Shown here: piece after piece, positions 26,202 to 34,745 of the stretch | Layout: every line of letters begins with the position of its first letter | Numbering within the stretch: position 1 is the stretch's first letter | DNA from: Dyella_B humi | GTDB lineage: Bacteria; Pseudomonadota; Gammaproteobacteria; Xanthomonadales; Rhodanobacteraceae | DNA: 64,000 nucleotides | Assembly: GCF_044904605.1 (NCBI RefSeq) | Contig: NZ_JADIKI010000022.1 | Location: 248,001-312,000, forward strand | Direction: 5' to 3' | Program-made: the position numbers and the translations under genes | Notes under the pieces: generated by a model | Told to the model about the DNA's origin: nothing | Database searches by the model: none | What the model saw: the letters and a program-made list of their open reading frames with translations, nothing else

Positions 26202-27698
26202 TCAGGCCGCCTGCGCTTCGCTCTTGCGTGGCCCTTCCAGCAGCGCATGGCGCACGTGGTCAATCACCATGTCCACTTCCGCGCCGGTGATATTGAAGTG
26301 CGGTGTGAAGCGCAGTGAATTGGCGCCGCCGTGAATCACACCGATGCCGCGCTCGCGCAGGTATTCCTCGGTGGAGCCGGCGCCATAGCACTTGAACTGC
26401 GGTGCCAACTCGCACGAGAACAATAGGCCCGTGCCTTGCACTTTGGTGATCAGGCCGCCCAGTTCGTCCTTTAGCGCATTGAGCTTGTCGACGAATTCCT
26501 TGCCGCGCACGCGAATATTGGCACGCACATCGTCGGTGAGCTGTTCCAGCGTCGCCAGTGCAACATCCAGCGAACGTGGGTTGGCGGTCATGGTGTTGCC
26601 GTAAATGCCCTTGCGGTACAGGCCGGCCACGCGGTCACTCACCGCCAGCACCGAGAGCGGATACTGGCCTGCGTTGAGCGCCTTGGAGAAGGCTTCCATG
26701 TCCGGCGGCGCCAGCTTCTCGAACCCGGGGTAGTCGATGATCGACAGCACCCCGTGCGCGCGCAGGCCAGCCTGGATGGAATCCACCAGCAGCAGCGACC
26801 CATGCGATTCTGTCAGTTCGCGCGCCGCCTGGTAGAACGCCGGCGTTACTGCGCGGCCCGGATCGCCTTCGCCCATCACCGGTTCCAGGAACATCGCCTC
26901 GATGAACCAGCCGTGCTTGTCCGCATCGGCGAACATAGCTTCCAACTGCGCAATGTCATACGGCGACACGGTGAGCAGCGTGTCTTCGTGGCGATAGCTC
27001 GCCAGATACTGCACGTACGTGCGGCGCGAAGAATCCGAATACAGCGCCGGCCGATCGGTGCGTCCGTGGAACGCGCCTTTCACGGCAATGCGCTTGATGG
27101 TGCGGCCGGCATAGCGCGCGCCAGGATCGGTCATCTGCTTGGCATTCACGTCGGCGATGCGGCAGGCCAGGCCCACGGCTTCCGAGCCGGAATTCAAACA
27201 CAGATAACGCGTGTACGGATTACTGCCGCGATGGCGACCAAGTTCGCGATTCATCGCCTGCGAGAAACGCATCTGCGACACGCTCGGCGTCATCACGTTG
27301 GCCATCACTTGCGGACGCGCCAGCGCAGCGTCGATAGCGGCATTGTTGTGGCCGAAGCCGAGCATGCCGTAGCCGCCGTTGTCGTGCACCACTGCGCCTT
27401 TCAGCGTGACAACCCAGGGACCGCGCGCGGCAGCCGGCAGATACGGATTGATGGCATCGTCCGGATAAAAATTGACGAAGTCGCGCTGTGCTTGCAGCAA
27501 CTGCTCGGCTTCATCCAGCTTCAGGAAATCGGCGAGCTCGACGCGCAGTTCGCGATGGCGCGCGACAGCGTCGGCAATGGCTTGAACGAGTTGCGGGTCC
27601 AGTGCGGCCATGCGTTCGATGGTGGCGTCAGCCAATCCGGAGGTCCGCGGCTTGCCGCCAAATTCGCGCAGTTCGCGCAGCTGATCGATGACACCCAT
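26202..27698 (-). CDS. Class III PLP-dependent aminotransferase, substrate unknown
   Basis: 498 residues, longer than typical acetylornithine or GABA transaminases (about 400-430) because of an N-terminal extension (about 1-100). Seen: LNSGSEAVGLACRIADV (PLP phosphate binding), GAFHGRTDRPALYSDSS, the LVDSIQAGLRAHG region where most family members have DEV/IQ-G, and the PLP lysine in MEAFSKALNAGQYPLS. The DSIQ in place of the usual DEVQ is notable. Substrate cannot be assigned. Divergent from the ABC operon. Confidence 0.85.
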   Translation of the reverse strand: MGVIDQLRELREFGGKPRTSGLADATIERMAALDPQLVQAIADAVARHRELRVELADFLKLDEAEQLLQAQRDFVNFYPDDAINPYLPAAARGPWVVTLKGAVVHDNGGYGMLGFGHNNAAIDAALARPQVMANVMTPSVSQMRFSQAMNRELGRHRGSNPYTRYLCLNSGSEAVGLACRIADVNAKQMTDPGARYAGRTIKRIAVKGAFHGRTDRPALYSDSSRRTYVQYLASYRHEDTLLTVSPYDIAQLEAMFADADKHGWFIEAMFLEPVMGEGDPGRAVTPAFYQAARELTESHGSLLLVDSIQAGLRAHGVLSIIDYPGFEKLAPPDMEAFSKALNAGQYPLSVLAVSDRVAGLYRKGIYGNTMTANPRSLDVALATLEQLTDDVRANIRVRGKEFVDKLNALKDELGGLITKVQGTGLLFSCELAPQFKCYGAGSTEEYLRERGIGVIHGGANSLRFTPHFNITGAEVDMVIDHVRHALLEGPRKSEAQAA

Positions 27699-27886
27699 GA
27701 CTACTCTCCTCGAATCTGACAGCGCCTCGCGCCCAACGCGAAGCAGGCCGGCAGGATGTGTTTCGTGCGGTGTGAAGGCTGGAGGCCTAGGGCGATGCGC
27801 CCGTTCGCACTGTGCCGCGTATGGGGAAACCGCTGTCGCACAGGCATCAGGATAACCGCTGGACCAGGGCGGCGGTACCCCCAGGG

Positions 27887-27900
27887 ATGACGGCTGTCAT
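27887..27900. promoter_or_regulatory. ATGAC-N4-GTCAT operator candidate
   Basis: Perfect 5-bp inverted repeat ATGAC-GGCT-GTCAT, 73 bp before the ABC-transporter operon that also encodes a NarL-type regulator. Such short spaced palindromes suit LuxR/NarL-family dimers, so it may be an autoregulatory site. Confidence 0.4.
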
Positions 27901-27972
27901 ACCCGATCGCTGACGCAGGCAACTGCAGAAAAGCGCTTGCCCTACTTACGCTGCAGTGCAAGGAGACCCATC

Positions 27973-28887
27973 ATGCATACCTCATCCGATGTTGTAGCCC
28001 GTCTTTGCGGCGTGGTGAAACGTTACGGTCATCTCACCGCGCTCGACGGCGTCGATCTTGTGTTGCAGCGCGGCGAACTGCTGGCGGTGCTGGGGCCCAA
28101 CGGCGCCGGCAAGAGCACCAGCATCAGCCTGCTGCTCGGCCTGATCCGCCCGGACGGCGGTCGCGCGGAATTGTTCGGCATGGATCCGCAGCAGATCGAC
28201 GCACGCCGCCGTATCGGCGTGATGCTGCAGTCGGCCATGCTGCCGCTTACGTTACGCGTCGGCGAGCTGTTGCGCCTGGTAGCCAGCTACTACCCGAATC
28301 CGCGCACACTGGAAGAAAGCGCCGCGCTGGCCGGCGTTACGGACCTGCTGCAACGGCCTTACGGCAAGCTGTCGGGCGGCCAGCAGCGCCGCGTGCAGTT
28401 TGCGCTGGCACTGTGTGGTCGACCTGAACTGGTATTCCTGGACGAGCCGACGGTCGGCATGGATATCGACGCGCGCCGCAAGCTATGGAGCGCCATGCGC
28501 GCACTGGTCGCCGAAGGTTGCTCGGTCGTGCTCACCACGCATTATCTGGAGGAAGCCGAAGCGCTTGCGCAACGCGTGGTCGTGATGGCCAAGGGGCGCG
28601 TGCTGAGCGAAGGCAGTGTCGATGCGCTGCGTGCACAGGTGCCGCTTGCACGCATTCGCTGCGTCACCGATCTCGATGCCACTGCAGTGTCGACATGGCC
28701 ACAGGTGACGTCGGCCGAGCGCGAGGGCGTTCGTTTGCGAATCAGTACCGGCGCACCGGAAAACGTGTTGCGGCGCCTGCTGGAAGCGGATGCCTCGCTC
28801 TGCGAACTGGAAGTGCAGCGCGCGGGCCTGGCCGAGGCATTCACTGAACTGACACGCGAAGAAAACGCAGAACAGGAGGCCGCGTAA
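27973..28887 (+). CDS. ABC transporter ATP-binding protein
   Basis: 304 residues, CcmA/NatA-type ATPase of an ABC-2 exporter. Seen: Walker A GPNGAGKST (about 46-54), Q-loop GVMLQSAMLP, signature LSGGQQRR, Walker B LVFLDEPTVGMD and the switch His TTHYLEEAEALA. The ATG at 27973 has AAGGAG 8-9 nt upstream. Stop and start of the permease overlap (TAATG). The co-transcribed two-component system suggests stress-responsive export of drugs or lipids. Confidence 0.93.
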   Translation: MHTSSDVVARLCGVVKRYGHLTALDGVDLVLQRGELLAVLGPNGAGKSTSISLLLGLIRPDGGRAELFGMDPQQIDARRRIGVMLQSAMLPLTLRVGELLRLVASYYPNPRTLEESAALAGVTDLLQRPYGKLSGGQQRRVQFALALCGRPELVFLDEPTVGMDIDARRKLWSAMRALVAEGCSVVLTTHYLEEAEALAQRVVVMAKGRVLSEGSVDALRAQVPLARIRCVTDLDATAVSTWPQVTSAEREGVRLRISTGAPENVLRRLLEADASLCELEVQRAGLAEAFTELTREENAEQEAA

Positions 28888-29684
28888 TGAACAGCGTATC
28901 GATTTCCGCCGCAGCAGCGACAGCTTCCGCTAACGGCATGAGCACCCGTCGCGTCATCGGCGCCTACCTCGCCGAAGCGCGCAGCGAATGCCTGCGCTAT
29001 ATGCGTGCACCGGCCTTCATGCTGCCGATCATGCTGTTTCCCACCATGTTCTACATGCTGTTCGGTATTGTCATGGGGCGCTCCGAAGGTGCTGATACCG
29101 CGCGTTATCTGCTGGTGAGCTATGGCGTGTTCGGCGTGATGAGTCCGGGCCTGTTCGGCTTCGGCGTTTCGCTGGCACTGGAACGCGATGGCGGTTTGCT
29201 CACTTACAAGCGTGCCTTGCCGATGCCGCCGGGCGCTTATCTGCTCGGGAAGATGCTGATGGCAATGGTCGCGGCGGCGGTCGTGATTCTGCTGCTGCTC
29301 GCCATGGGACTGACGCTGGGGCACGTAACGTTGACCCTGCAGCAGGCTGCGTTGATGTTGCTCACAGGCATCCTTGGCGTCTTGCCATTCTGCGCGCTGG
29401 GCATGCTGGTAGGCACCTTGATCAAAGGGCAGGGCGCGCCAGGCATGCTGAACATGATTTACCTGCCCATGTCGTTCCTGTCCGGGCTGTGGATTCCCAT
29501 CGCCATGTTGCCGAAAGTACTACAGCAGATCGCGCCGGTATGGCCGAGCTATCACCTGCATCAGCTGGGGCTGGCAGCGTTAGGTTTGGGACACGGCAAC
29601 GTGATGGAGCACTTTGCAGTGCTGGCGGGTTTCTCGGTGCTGTTCTTCGTTATCGCGGCGCGCAGGCTGCGGCGCTACGGTTGA
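28887..29684 (+). CDS. ABC-2 type permease
   Basis: 265 residues, six hydrophobic segments (about 45-65, 75-95, 125-150, 160-185, 195-215, 240-260), matching ABC-2 membrane subunits. The start ATG overlaps the ATPase stop by one base. Followed 44 nt later by a sensor kinase, as in DesK-linked and LiaRS-linked exporter operons. Substrate unknown. Confidence 0.9.
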   Translation: MNSVSISAAAATASANGMSTRRVIGAYLAEARSECLRYMRAPAFMLPIMLFPTMFYMLFGIVMGRSEGADTARYLLVSYGVFGVMSPGLFGFGVSLALERDGGLLTYKRALPMPPGAYLLGKMLMAMVAAAVVILLLLAMGLTLGHVTLTLQQAALMLLTGILGVLPFCALGMLVGTLIKGQGAPGMLNMIYLPMSFLSGLWIPIAMLPKVLQQIAPVWPSYHLHQLGLAALGLGHGNVMEHFAVLAGFSVLFFVIAARRLRRYG

Positions 29685-29728
29685 AGTACGATGTTGCCCA
29701 GGAAGGCCGCAGCGCGGGGAAAGCAGCC

Positions 29729-30922
29729 ATGAATATCACGACAACCATGCGTGCTTGGTTTACGCCAGTACCCGATTCAAGTGCGGCGGATGATCTGCGG
29801 CGCAACAAGTCACCCTGGGCCATTCACTTGTTGTGGTCGGCCTGGATCTTCATCACACCGCTGCTCGACAACCAAGGTTATACGTTCACTTGGCTCATGT
29901 TCACGCTGGGTACCTATCCAGTCTTCCTGGCGCTATATCTCAAGGCGCATTTTGCGTCTTGCCGCCTCATGCATCACTACGCTTTCGGCGTGGCCAGTCT
30001 CTGTCTACTGACGTTGCCATGGTATTCAAGCGGTCTTAGCTATTTGATCTTCAGTTGCACCATGCTGATGAAATGGCGGGCGGGTTATCGCGCGCGCTTT
30101 GGCTTATTGCTGGTAGTCAATGCACTCTATATCGCTTTGGCGTGGCGAGCGGGATATCCATGGGCGATGTTGATCTCCATGCCGGCAATGGCTTTGATCA
30201 TATGCACGGTGATCATTTTCGAGATCAATAATAGGGAACGCGACGCGGCATTGCGGCTCTCGCAGGAAGAGGTGCGTCGCTTGGCGGCGACGGCGGAACG
30301 TGAGCGCATCGGTCGGGATCTGCACGATCTGCTTGGGCATACGCTGTCGCTGATCACATTGAAACTGGAGCTGTCGCGTAAGTTGTTCGATCGCGATAGC
30401 GCCGCTGCGCTTCGCGAACTGGAAGAAGCCGAACGCGTCGCCCGTCATGCCCTGGCGGAAGTGCGCTCTGCGGTCACCGGCATTCGCTCCACCGATCTTG
30501 CCGCCGAGCTTGCTTCTGCGCGACTGCTGCTGGAATCGTCTGCTGTGCATCTCGATTACGGCAGTCTGCCTGATTCATTGCCGCAGGAGGTGGAACGTAC
30601 GCTCGCCCTAGTGATCCGCGAAGCCGTGACCAATATTCATCGGCACGCCGTCGCCACCGAGGCTTGCGTGCGCTTTACCCGCACGGCGGAAAAACTGGAC
30701 ATGCAGATCAGCGATAACGGAAAGGGCGGACTCGCAGCCCATGGCAACGGCGTCAGTGGCATGTGCGAACGCATACACGCCATTGGGGGCACCTTGCAAA
30801 TCGATTCGCCGCCACGCCGGGGAACGCGCTTGCTGATAAGTGTTCCATTGCGCGGACAGAAAGAACGCATCGTTCCGGAGGCCTTGCCTGCGGCGAACGA
30901 TTTCGCAGGGAGCACGGCATGA
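29729..30922 (+). CDS. DesK-like sensor histidine kinase (HisKA_3)
   Basis: 397 residues. Four to five N-terminal membrane segments (about 30-160) with little periplasmic sequence, then a HisKA_3 domain with ERERIGRDLHDLLGHTLSL (His at about residue 200) and an ATPase domain (REAVTNIHRHA, ISDNGKGG, GNGVSGMCERI). The layout matches DesK, a membrane-fluidity or envelope-state sensor. The stop overlaps the regulator start (ATGA). Confidence 0.92.
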   Translation: MNITTTMRAWFTPVPDSSAADDLRRNKSPWAIHLLWSAWIFITPLLDNQGYTFTWLMFTLGTYPVFLALYLKAHFASCRLMHHYAFGVASLCLLTLPWYSSGLSYLIFSCTMLMKWRAGYRARFGLLLVVNALYIALAWRAGYPWAMLISMPAMALIICTVIIFEINNRERDAALRLSQEEVRRLAATAERERIGRDLHDLLGHTLSLITLKLELSRKLFDRDSAAALRELEEAERVARHALAEVRSAVTGIRSTDLAAELASARLLLESSAVHLDYGSLPDSLPQEVERTLALVIREAVTNIHRHAVATEACVRFTRTAEKLDMQISDNGKGGLAAHGNGVSGMCERIHAIGGTLQIDSPPRRGTRLLISVPLRGQKERIVPEALPAANDFAGSTA

Positions 30923-31521
30923 TCCGTGTGCTGCTGGCCGAAGACCAGGCGATGGTGCGCGGCGCACTGTCGGCATTGCTGAATCTCGAATCGGATATCG
31001 AGGTGCTCGGTTCTGCACCTGATGGCGAAGCTGCGTGGCGTGAAGTGCAGCGCCTGAAGCCGGACGTTCTGGTCACCGATATCGAAATGCCTGGCATCAC
31101 TGGTCTGGAACTAGCGCAGCGTATCCATCGCCATGAACTACCGGTGAAATGCGTCATCGTTACCACGTTCGCCCGTCCCGGCTTTCTCCGCCGCGCGCTG
31201 GATGCGGGCGTATCAGGTTATCTGCTGAAAGACGCGCCTGCCGAAAATCTGGCGGAGGCGCTGCGCATCGTGCATCGCGGCGGCCGTTCCATCGATCCGC
31301 AACTTGCATTGGAAGCTTGGTCAGAAGCCGATCCTTTGAATGATCGTGAACGGCAAGTATTGCGACTTGCCGGCGAAGGCCAGTCTGCCGGTGACATCGC
31401 TACGAAGCTCAATCTCTCGCACGGTACCGTGCGCAATTATCTTTCCGAAGCGATAGGCAAATTGGGTGCGGCCAATCGTATCGAGGCGTATCGGTTGGCG
31501 CGGCAGAAAGGATGGTTGTAG
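30919..31521 (+). CDS. NarL/DesR-family response regulator
   Basis: 200 residues. Receiver domain (1-120) with phosphoacceptor Asp in VLVTDIEMPG and conserved Lys in YLLKDAPAE, then a LuxR-type helix-turn-helix (LNDRERQVLRLAGEGQSAGDIATKL, recognised by LSHGTVRNYLSEAIGKLGAANR). Overlaps the kinase gene by 4 bp. Likely controls the upstream ABC transporter genes of its own operon. Confidence 0.94.
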   Translation: MIRVLLAEDQAMVRGALSALLNLESDIEVLGSAPDGEAAWREVQRLKPDVLVTDIEMPGITGLELAQRIHRHELPVKCVIVTTFARPGFLRRALDAGVSGYLLKDAPAENLAEALRIVHRGGRSIDPQLALEAWSEADPLNDRERQVLRLAGEGQSAGDIATKLNLSHGTVRNYLSEAIGKLGAANRIEAYRLARQKGWL

Positions 31522-31610
31522 CCGTGGTCGCGTTTGCTCACAGCGAGCCTGCATTTGCCTTGAGCTGATTCCTCTGAAGCTAATAGCGTCGAATTTCAAC
31601 GACTCCTCAT

Positions 31611-31638
31611 CGTCGCCCCGGCGAACGCCGGGACGACG
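31611..31638. repeat. Palindromic repeat between the response regulator and queA
   Basis: CGTCGCCCCGGCG (31611-31623), AA, CGCCGGGACGACG (31626-31638), a near-perfect inverted repeat with one C/A mismatch. REP-like intergenic element. Confidence 0.65.
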
Positions 31639-31726
31639 AGCTGAGATTTCCTCACAAGCTCTTCGGGAGGGGGAGCTGTTTCGGGCATTTGCGCGATAAT
31701 GCGTCACCTCAAGCCAGCATCCCGCC

Positions 31727-32770
31727 GTGAAGAAGTCCGATTTCCACTTCGACCTCCCGCCCGAACTGATCGCGCAGGCGCCATTAGCCGAGCGCAGCGC
31801 AAGCCGTCTGCTGGTGCTCAACGTACCCACGCGGACGTGGCAGGACCGCATGTTCCGTGAGTTGCCCTCGTTCCTGCGCAAGGGCGATCTACTGGTGTTT
31901 AACGACACACGCGTGCTGCCGGCGCGCTTGTACGGGCGCAAGCCGAGCGGCGGCGCGGTGGAGATCCTGATCGAGCGCGTGACGGGCGCGCACGAAGCAA
32001 CCGTGCAGCTTGGGGTGAGCAAGAAGCCGCGCGAGGGCACGGCGATCGTGCTGGCTGATGGCAGCTATGCCACGGTACTGGGGCGCGACGAGAGCTTTTT
32101 TCATCTGCGTTTCGAATCGCCGGAGCCGTTGGAGCGCCTGCTATTGAAACTGGGCGAGATGCCGCTGCCGCCGTACATTTCGCGCCACGCAGACGCCAGT
32201 GACATGGAGCGCTACCAGACGGTGTATGCGCGTGAGCCGGGTGCGGTGGCAGCGCCGACAGCGGGCCTGCATTTCGACGACTCGCTGCTGACGCAATTAC
32301 ACGGGATGGGCGTCGACTTCGGTTACGTAACTCTGCACGTCGGCGCGGGCACATTCCAGCCGGTGCGCACGGACGAGCTTTCGCATCACAAGATGCATCG
32401 CGAATGGCTGAACGTGGGCGCCGGGTTGGTCGAGCAGATCCAGCGCACGCGGCACGCTGGGGGCAGGGTGATCGCGGTCGGCACCACAGTGGTGCGCGCG
32501 TTGGAAAGCGCCACGGTGGAAGGCGAACTGCGCCCGTTTGCAGGCGAAACGCAGATCTTCATTTTCCCGGGTTACCGGATCACGAGCATCGATGCGCTGA
32601 TCACCAACTTTCATCTGCCGGAATCGACCTTGCTGATGCTGGTGTCGGCACTGGCGGGGCGGGAGTACATGCTCAATGCGTATTGGCATGCGGTGCAGGA
32701 GCGATATCGGTTTTTCTCTTATGGGGATGCGATGTTGATCTTGCCGAAAGGGCTGGACGCCGCAGGGTAG
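31727..32770 (+). CDS. queA: S-adenosylmethionine:tRNA ribosyltransferase-isomerase QueA
   Basis: 347 residues. Adds the ribosyl moiety of SAM to preQ1 at tRNA position 34, giving epoxyqueuosine. Seen: FHFDLPPELIAQAPLAERSASR (motif DLPPELIAQAP), LVFNDTRVLPARLYG, the AAPTAGLHFD motif and the ITNFHLPESTLLMLVSA block. A GTG start at 31727 gives the normal N-terminus (MKKSDFHF). Heads the queuosine/Sec cluster queA-tgt-yajC-secD-secF, with a REP pair before tgt. Confidence 0.96.
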   Translation: MKKSDFHFDLPPELIAQAPLAERSASRLLVLNVPTRTWQDRMFRELPSFLRKGDLLVFNDTRVLPARLYGRKPSGGAVEILIERVTGAHEATVQLGVSKKPREGTAIVLADGSYATVLGRDESFFHLRFESPEPLERLLLKLGEMPLPPYISRHADASDMERYQTVYAREPGAVAAPTAGLHFDDSLLTQLHGMGVDFGYVTLHVGAGTFQPVRTDELSHHKMHREWLNVGAGLVEQIQRTRHAGGRVIAVGTTVVRALESATVEGELRPFAGETQIFIFPGYRITSIDALITNFHLPESTLLMLVSALAGREYMLNAYWHAVQERYRFFSYGDAMLILPKGLDAAG

Positions 32771-32774
32771 CCAC

Positions 32775-32862
32775 ACGGCCGTCATTCCCGCGCAAGCGGG
32801 AATCCATTTGCTCTGAAGCAACAGCGAAGATGGATTCCCGCTTGCGCGGGAATGACGGCCGT
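32775..32862. repeat. Paired REP element, 33-bp perfect inverted repeat
   Basis: Left arm 32775-32807 and right arm 32830-32862 are exact reverse complements (33 bp), with a 22-bp spacer. Each arm itself contains a smaller palindrome, TTCCCGC-GCAA-GCGGGAA. Begins 5 bp after the queA stop. Typical of two REP units in opposite orientation (BIME-like); it may protect or terminate the queA messenger. Confidence 0.85.
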
Positions 32863-32907
32863 ATGGTGTCGCCGGTGCTTCATCGCTAGATTGGCCCCTC
32901 ACCCCAG

Positions 32908-32930
32908 CCCTCTCCCCTGAGGGGAGAGGG
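32908..32930. repeat. CCCTCTCCCC hairpin repeat before tgt
   Basis: CCCTCTCCCC-TGA-GGGGAGAGGG, 10-bp arms, 25 bp before tgt. Same family as the hairpins at 13108-13129, 43220-43243 and 43301-43324. Confidence 0.75.
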
Positions 32931-32954
32931 AGTTGGAGATGTCATAATCTCCGG

Positions 32955-34079
32955 ATGACCTCCATGCACTTCGACCTCCTCGCCACCGACGGCGCCGCAA
33001 GGCGTGGCCGTCTTACCTTCGACCGCGGCACCGTGGAAACGCCGGCCTTCATGCCGGTAGGCACCTATGGCTCGGTCAAAGCGATGACGCCGCGCGACCT
33101 GCTCGAGGTCGGCGCCGAAATCATTCTGGGCAATACGTTCCACCTGTTTCTGCGGCCCGGGTTGGATATCGTCGGCGAGTTTGGTGGTCTGCATCGCTTC
33201 ATCGGTTGGAAGGCGCCGATCCTCACCGATTCCGGTGGCTTTCAGGTGTTCTCGCTGGCGCACAAGCGCAAGATCACCGAACAGGGTGTGACCTTCGCCT
33301 CGCCGGTGGACGGTTCCAAGGTATTCCTCTCGCCGGAGGAATCGATGCGCATCCAGACCGTGCTGGATTCGGACATCGCGATGATCTTCGACGAATGCAC
33401 GCCGTATCCGGCCACGGAGAACGTGGCGGCCGAATCGATGGAGCTGAGTCTGCGCTGGGCGGAACGTTCGCGTCGCGCGTTCGACGAGTTGAAGAATCCC
33501 AACGCGCTGTTCGGCATCGTGCAGGGCAGCGTCTATGAAAACTTGCGCAAGCGTTCGGCCGAAGGGCTGATCCAGATCGGCTTCGACGGTTACGCAGTCG
33601 GCGGACTGGCGGTGGGTGAGCCGGAGGAAGCGCGCAACCACACGCTGGATTTCACCGTGCCGCTGCTGCCGCAGGACCGGCCGCGCTATCTGATGGGTGT
33701 GGGCCGGCCGGAGGATATTGTCGAGGCCGTGCGGCGTGGCATCGACATGTTCGATTGCGTGATGCCCACTCGCAATGCGCGCAACGGCTTCCTGTTCACC
33801 TCGCACGGCACGCTGCGCATCCGCAACGCCAAATTCGCCAACGATACCCGCGTGATCGAGGAAGGCTGTGCCTGCTACGCCTGCAGCCAAGGCTTCAGCC
33901 GCGCCTATCTTCGTCACCTGGACCGCTGCAATGAAATCCTCGGCAGCCAGCTCGCCACCATTCACAACCTGCATCACTACCAGCGCCTGATGGCCGGCCT
34001 GCGCGAGGCCATCGCGACTGGGTCGCTGGAGGCTTTCGTGGCTGAGTTCTACGCCCAGCGGCAGGGGGCCGCCGAATAA
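32955..34079 (+). CDS. tgt: tRNA-guanine transglycosylase
   Basis: 374 residues (E. coli 375). Exchanges guanine 34 for preQ1 in GUN anticodons. Seen: N-terminal ATDGAARRGRLTF, nucleophile region LTDSGGFQVFSLA, the GGLAVGEPEEAR loop, FDCVMPTRNARNG, and the zinc site CACYACSQGFSRAYLRHL (Cys-X-Cys-X2-Cys and later His). Works immediately before QueA in the same pathway. Confidence 0.97.
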   Translation: MTSMHFDLLATDGAARRGRLTFDRGTVETPAFMPVGTYGSVKAMTPRDLLEVGAEIILGNTFHLFLRPGLDIVGEFGGLHRFIGWKAPILTDSGGFQVFSLAHKRKITEQGVTFASPVDGSKVFLSPEESMRIQTVLDSDIAMIFDECTPYPATENVAAESMELSLRWAERSRRAFDELKNPNALFGIVQGSVYENLRKRSAEGLIQIGFDGYAVGGLAVGEPEEARNHTLDFTVPLLPQDRPRYLMGVGRPEDIVEAVRRGIDMFDCVMPTRNARNGFLFTSHGTLRIRNAKFANDTRVIEEGCACYACSQGFSRAYLRHLDRCNEILGSQLATIHNLHHYQRLMAGLREAIATGSLEAFVAEFYAQRQGAAE

Positions 34080-34339
34080 CTCCCCCTGGGGTGAGCGGGC
34101 AGCCTTGCGGGGATTTGGCTGACGACAGCGAACTTTCAGCCTGTTTTTAGACACAGAAACGAAAGCCTGTGGCGAGGTGGAGCCCTCATCTCAATCCCCC
34201 CGATCAAGTCGAGGGCAGGCCTCCCCTCGGAGCGGAGAGGAGGCGAACGCAAAGGGCCGTTCTCATGGCATAATCCGACGTCTTTTTATGGGCGCGCGGC
34301 GAAAACTCCAGTCGCAGCCACAACTTGCGGGATAAGCAG

Positions 34340-34672
34340 ATGATTCTTCCGACGACTTTCGTGCTGGCGCAGGCGGCGCCAGGCGCAGCCGCCAATGGCG
34401 GCCTTTCCATGCTGATCATGATGATCGTGCTGTTTGGCTTGATGTATTTCATGATGATCCGCCCGCAGATGAAGCGTCAGAAGGAACACCGCCAACTGGT
34501 GTCGAACCTGGCCAAGGGTGACGAAGTGGTCACCAACGGCGGCATTGCCGGCCGCGTCGATGATGTGGGCGAGACCTTCATCACAGTGGAAATCGCGCCA
34601 AACGTGAAGATCAAGCTGCAAAAGAGCGCGGTTCAACAAGTGCTGCCCAAGGGCACGCTGAAGTCGTCCTGA
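34340..34672 (+). CDS. yajC: Sec translocase accessory subunit YajC
   Basis: 110 residues. One N-terminal membrane helix (MLIMMIVLFGLMYFMMIRPQMKRQKEH region, about 25-48) then a small cytoplasmic domain with KGDEVVTNGGIAGRVDDV. Forms the SecDF-YajC complex that aids protein export. The ATG at 34340 is chosen. Precedes secD by 73 bp. The 260 bp before it hold no recognised gene. Confidence 0.95.
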   Translation: MILPTTFVLAQAAPGAAANGGLSMLIMMIVLFGLMYFMMIRPQMKRQKEHRQLVSNLAKGDEVVTNGGIAGRVDDVGETFITVEIAPNVKIKLQKSAVQQVLPKGTLKSS

Positions 34673-34745
34673 CGCCAAGCCGGTTTCGTCTTTCCAAATT
34701 CACGCTACTCCGCGGCCGCATGCCGCGGCATATTGGATGCAAGGC

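Noticed and set aside
32886..34154. 422-codon minus-strand ORF opposite tgt
   Set aside because: Antisense shadow of an intact tgt gene; no motif in the translated product.
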